Source of the DNA: Flammula alnicola
Taxonomy: Eukaryota; Basidiomycota; Agaricomycetes; Agaricales; Strophariaceae
Direction: 5' to 3'
Assembly (NCBI GenBank): GCA_015499995.1
Contig: JADNRV010000493.1
Coordinates: 1 to 30,018 of the forward strand
Length of the DNA stretch: 30,018 bases
Position numbers and translations under genes: made by a program. Shown piece by piece: positions 29,666 to 30,018 of the stretch. The notes under the pieces were generated by a model, which did no database searches, was not told the origin of the DNA, and saw nothing but the letters and a program-made list of their open reading frames with translations. Each line of letters begins with the position of its first letter. Position 1 is the first letter of the stretch.

Positions 29666-30018
29666 TTAGTCAGTCTTAGTAAGTTGGAATAGATTCCCGA
29701 ACCATTGTTCGAAGGCCAGGAGTTTCTGGTATCCTCTGTCTCCTGTGAACCCTCCGAGGACGAGAAGGAAATGTGCCAGGCAGACTATCCAAATAGTTCG
29801 TCAATATCTATGTTGATAGTAACGGTGAGAAGGTGAGAACCACATACTTGCAATAATCACAGAGGCGACTTGAGATATGGGGTAAGTCTTCTCTTGTGCC
29901 GTCTCTTGTGTAATTTCCAGTTCCTCTTTCGGGCTTTCTTCGGCATCATCCAAATCAAGGATAGTGAGCAATTCGGAATTGAGGACGAAAGCACTCTTCG
30001 CTTCGTCAAGGACAGCGA
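29666..30018 (-). CDS. Heme oxygenase, C-terminal end with membrane anchor (partial)
   Basis: Two exons, 30018-29848 (entering from the window edge) and 29784-29666, give about 95 residues. The first reads AVLDEAKSAFVLNSELLTIL, which matches the last helix of heme oxygenases (human HO-1 has EEAKTAFLLN at this place). An acidic, Glu-rich linker follows. The second exon gives a hydrophobic segment (SVIIAICLAHFLLVLGG) and ends in a short tail FTGDRGYQKLLAFEQWFGN, so the enzyme is tail-anchored, probably in the ER. Heme oxygenase opens heme to biliverdin, CO and iron. The catalytic core lies beyond the window, so the call depends on the C-terminal helix. Confidence 0.7.

Overview
The window looks like mushroom-type basidiomycete (Agaricomycete) nuclear DNA. 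Genes are split by many short GT-AG introns of about 45-90 nt, some exons are very small, and the families present (Egt1, DHHC enzymes, TesB-like thioesterase, p62 dynactin, F-box/LRR, membrane-anchored A1 proteases, fungal heme oxygenase) fit that group. Exon models were built by hand from splice signals and phase; an exon model called intact keeps frame across every junction.

Layout. 1-950 (-): 5' part of an Egt1-type ergothioneine methyltransferase, cut by the window edge. 1967-3508 (-): complete DHHC palmitoyltransferase, with an unexplained open frame just downstream. 3716-4870: non-autonomous inverted-repeat element with a 7-bp target duplication. 5146-6412 (+): intact TesB-like acyl-CoA thioesterase with a 14-nt exon. 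6562-8715 (-): DNA polymerase delta-like gene that keeps the N-terminal and 3'-5' exonuclease parts but has no polymerase domain. 9335-11516 (+): cytochrome P450 pseudogene. 11805-12072 (-): a second, shorter copy of the polymerase-delta-like tail. 12075-13027: second inverted-repeat element, TA-flanked, inserted into that copy. 13091-15057 (+): dynactin p62 (DCTN4). 15857-17124 (-): F-box/LRR gene with one apparent frameshift. 17210-17817: third inverted-repeat element with a perfect 9-bp target duplication. 17827-20013: gene-poor, with a hairpin and a kinase-like fragment. 20014-21045 (+): two-TM protein with PY motifs. 21813-23408 (+): arrestin-like protein. 24185-26159 (-) and 27066-29291 (+): head-to-head pair of membrane-anchored aspartic proteases. 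29666-30018 (-): 3' end of a heme oxygenase.

How the parts relate. There is no single pathway cluster. The left and right thirds are ordinary conserved genes. The middle (6.5-13 kb) is a decaying accessory block: a dead P450 lies between two copies of a polymerase-delta-like exonuclease gene. All three non-autonomous transposons lie within about 300 bp of a start codon. The PY-motif membrane protein next to an arrestin-like protein, and the divergent protease pair, are the two places where neighbouring genes may share a function.
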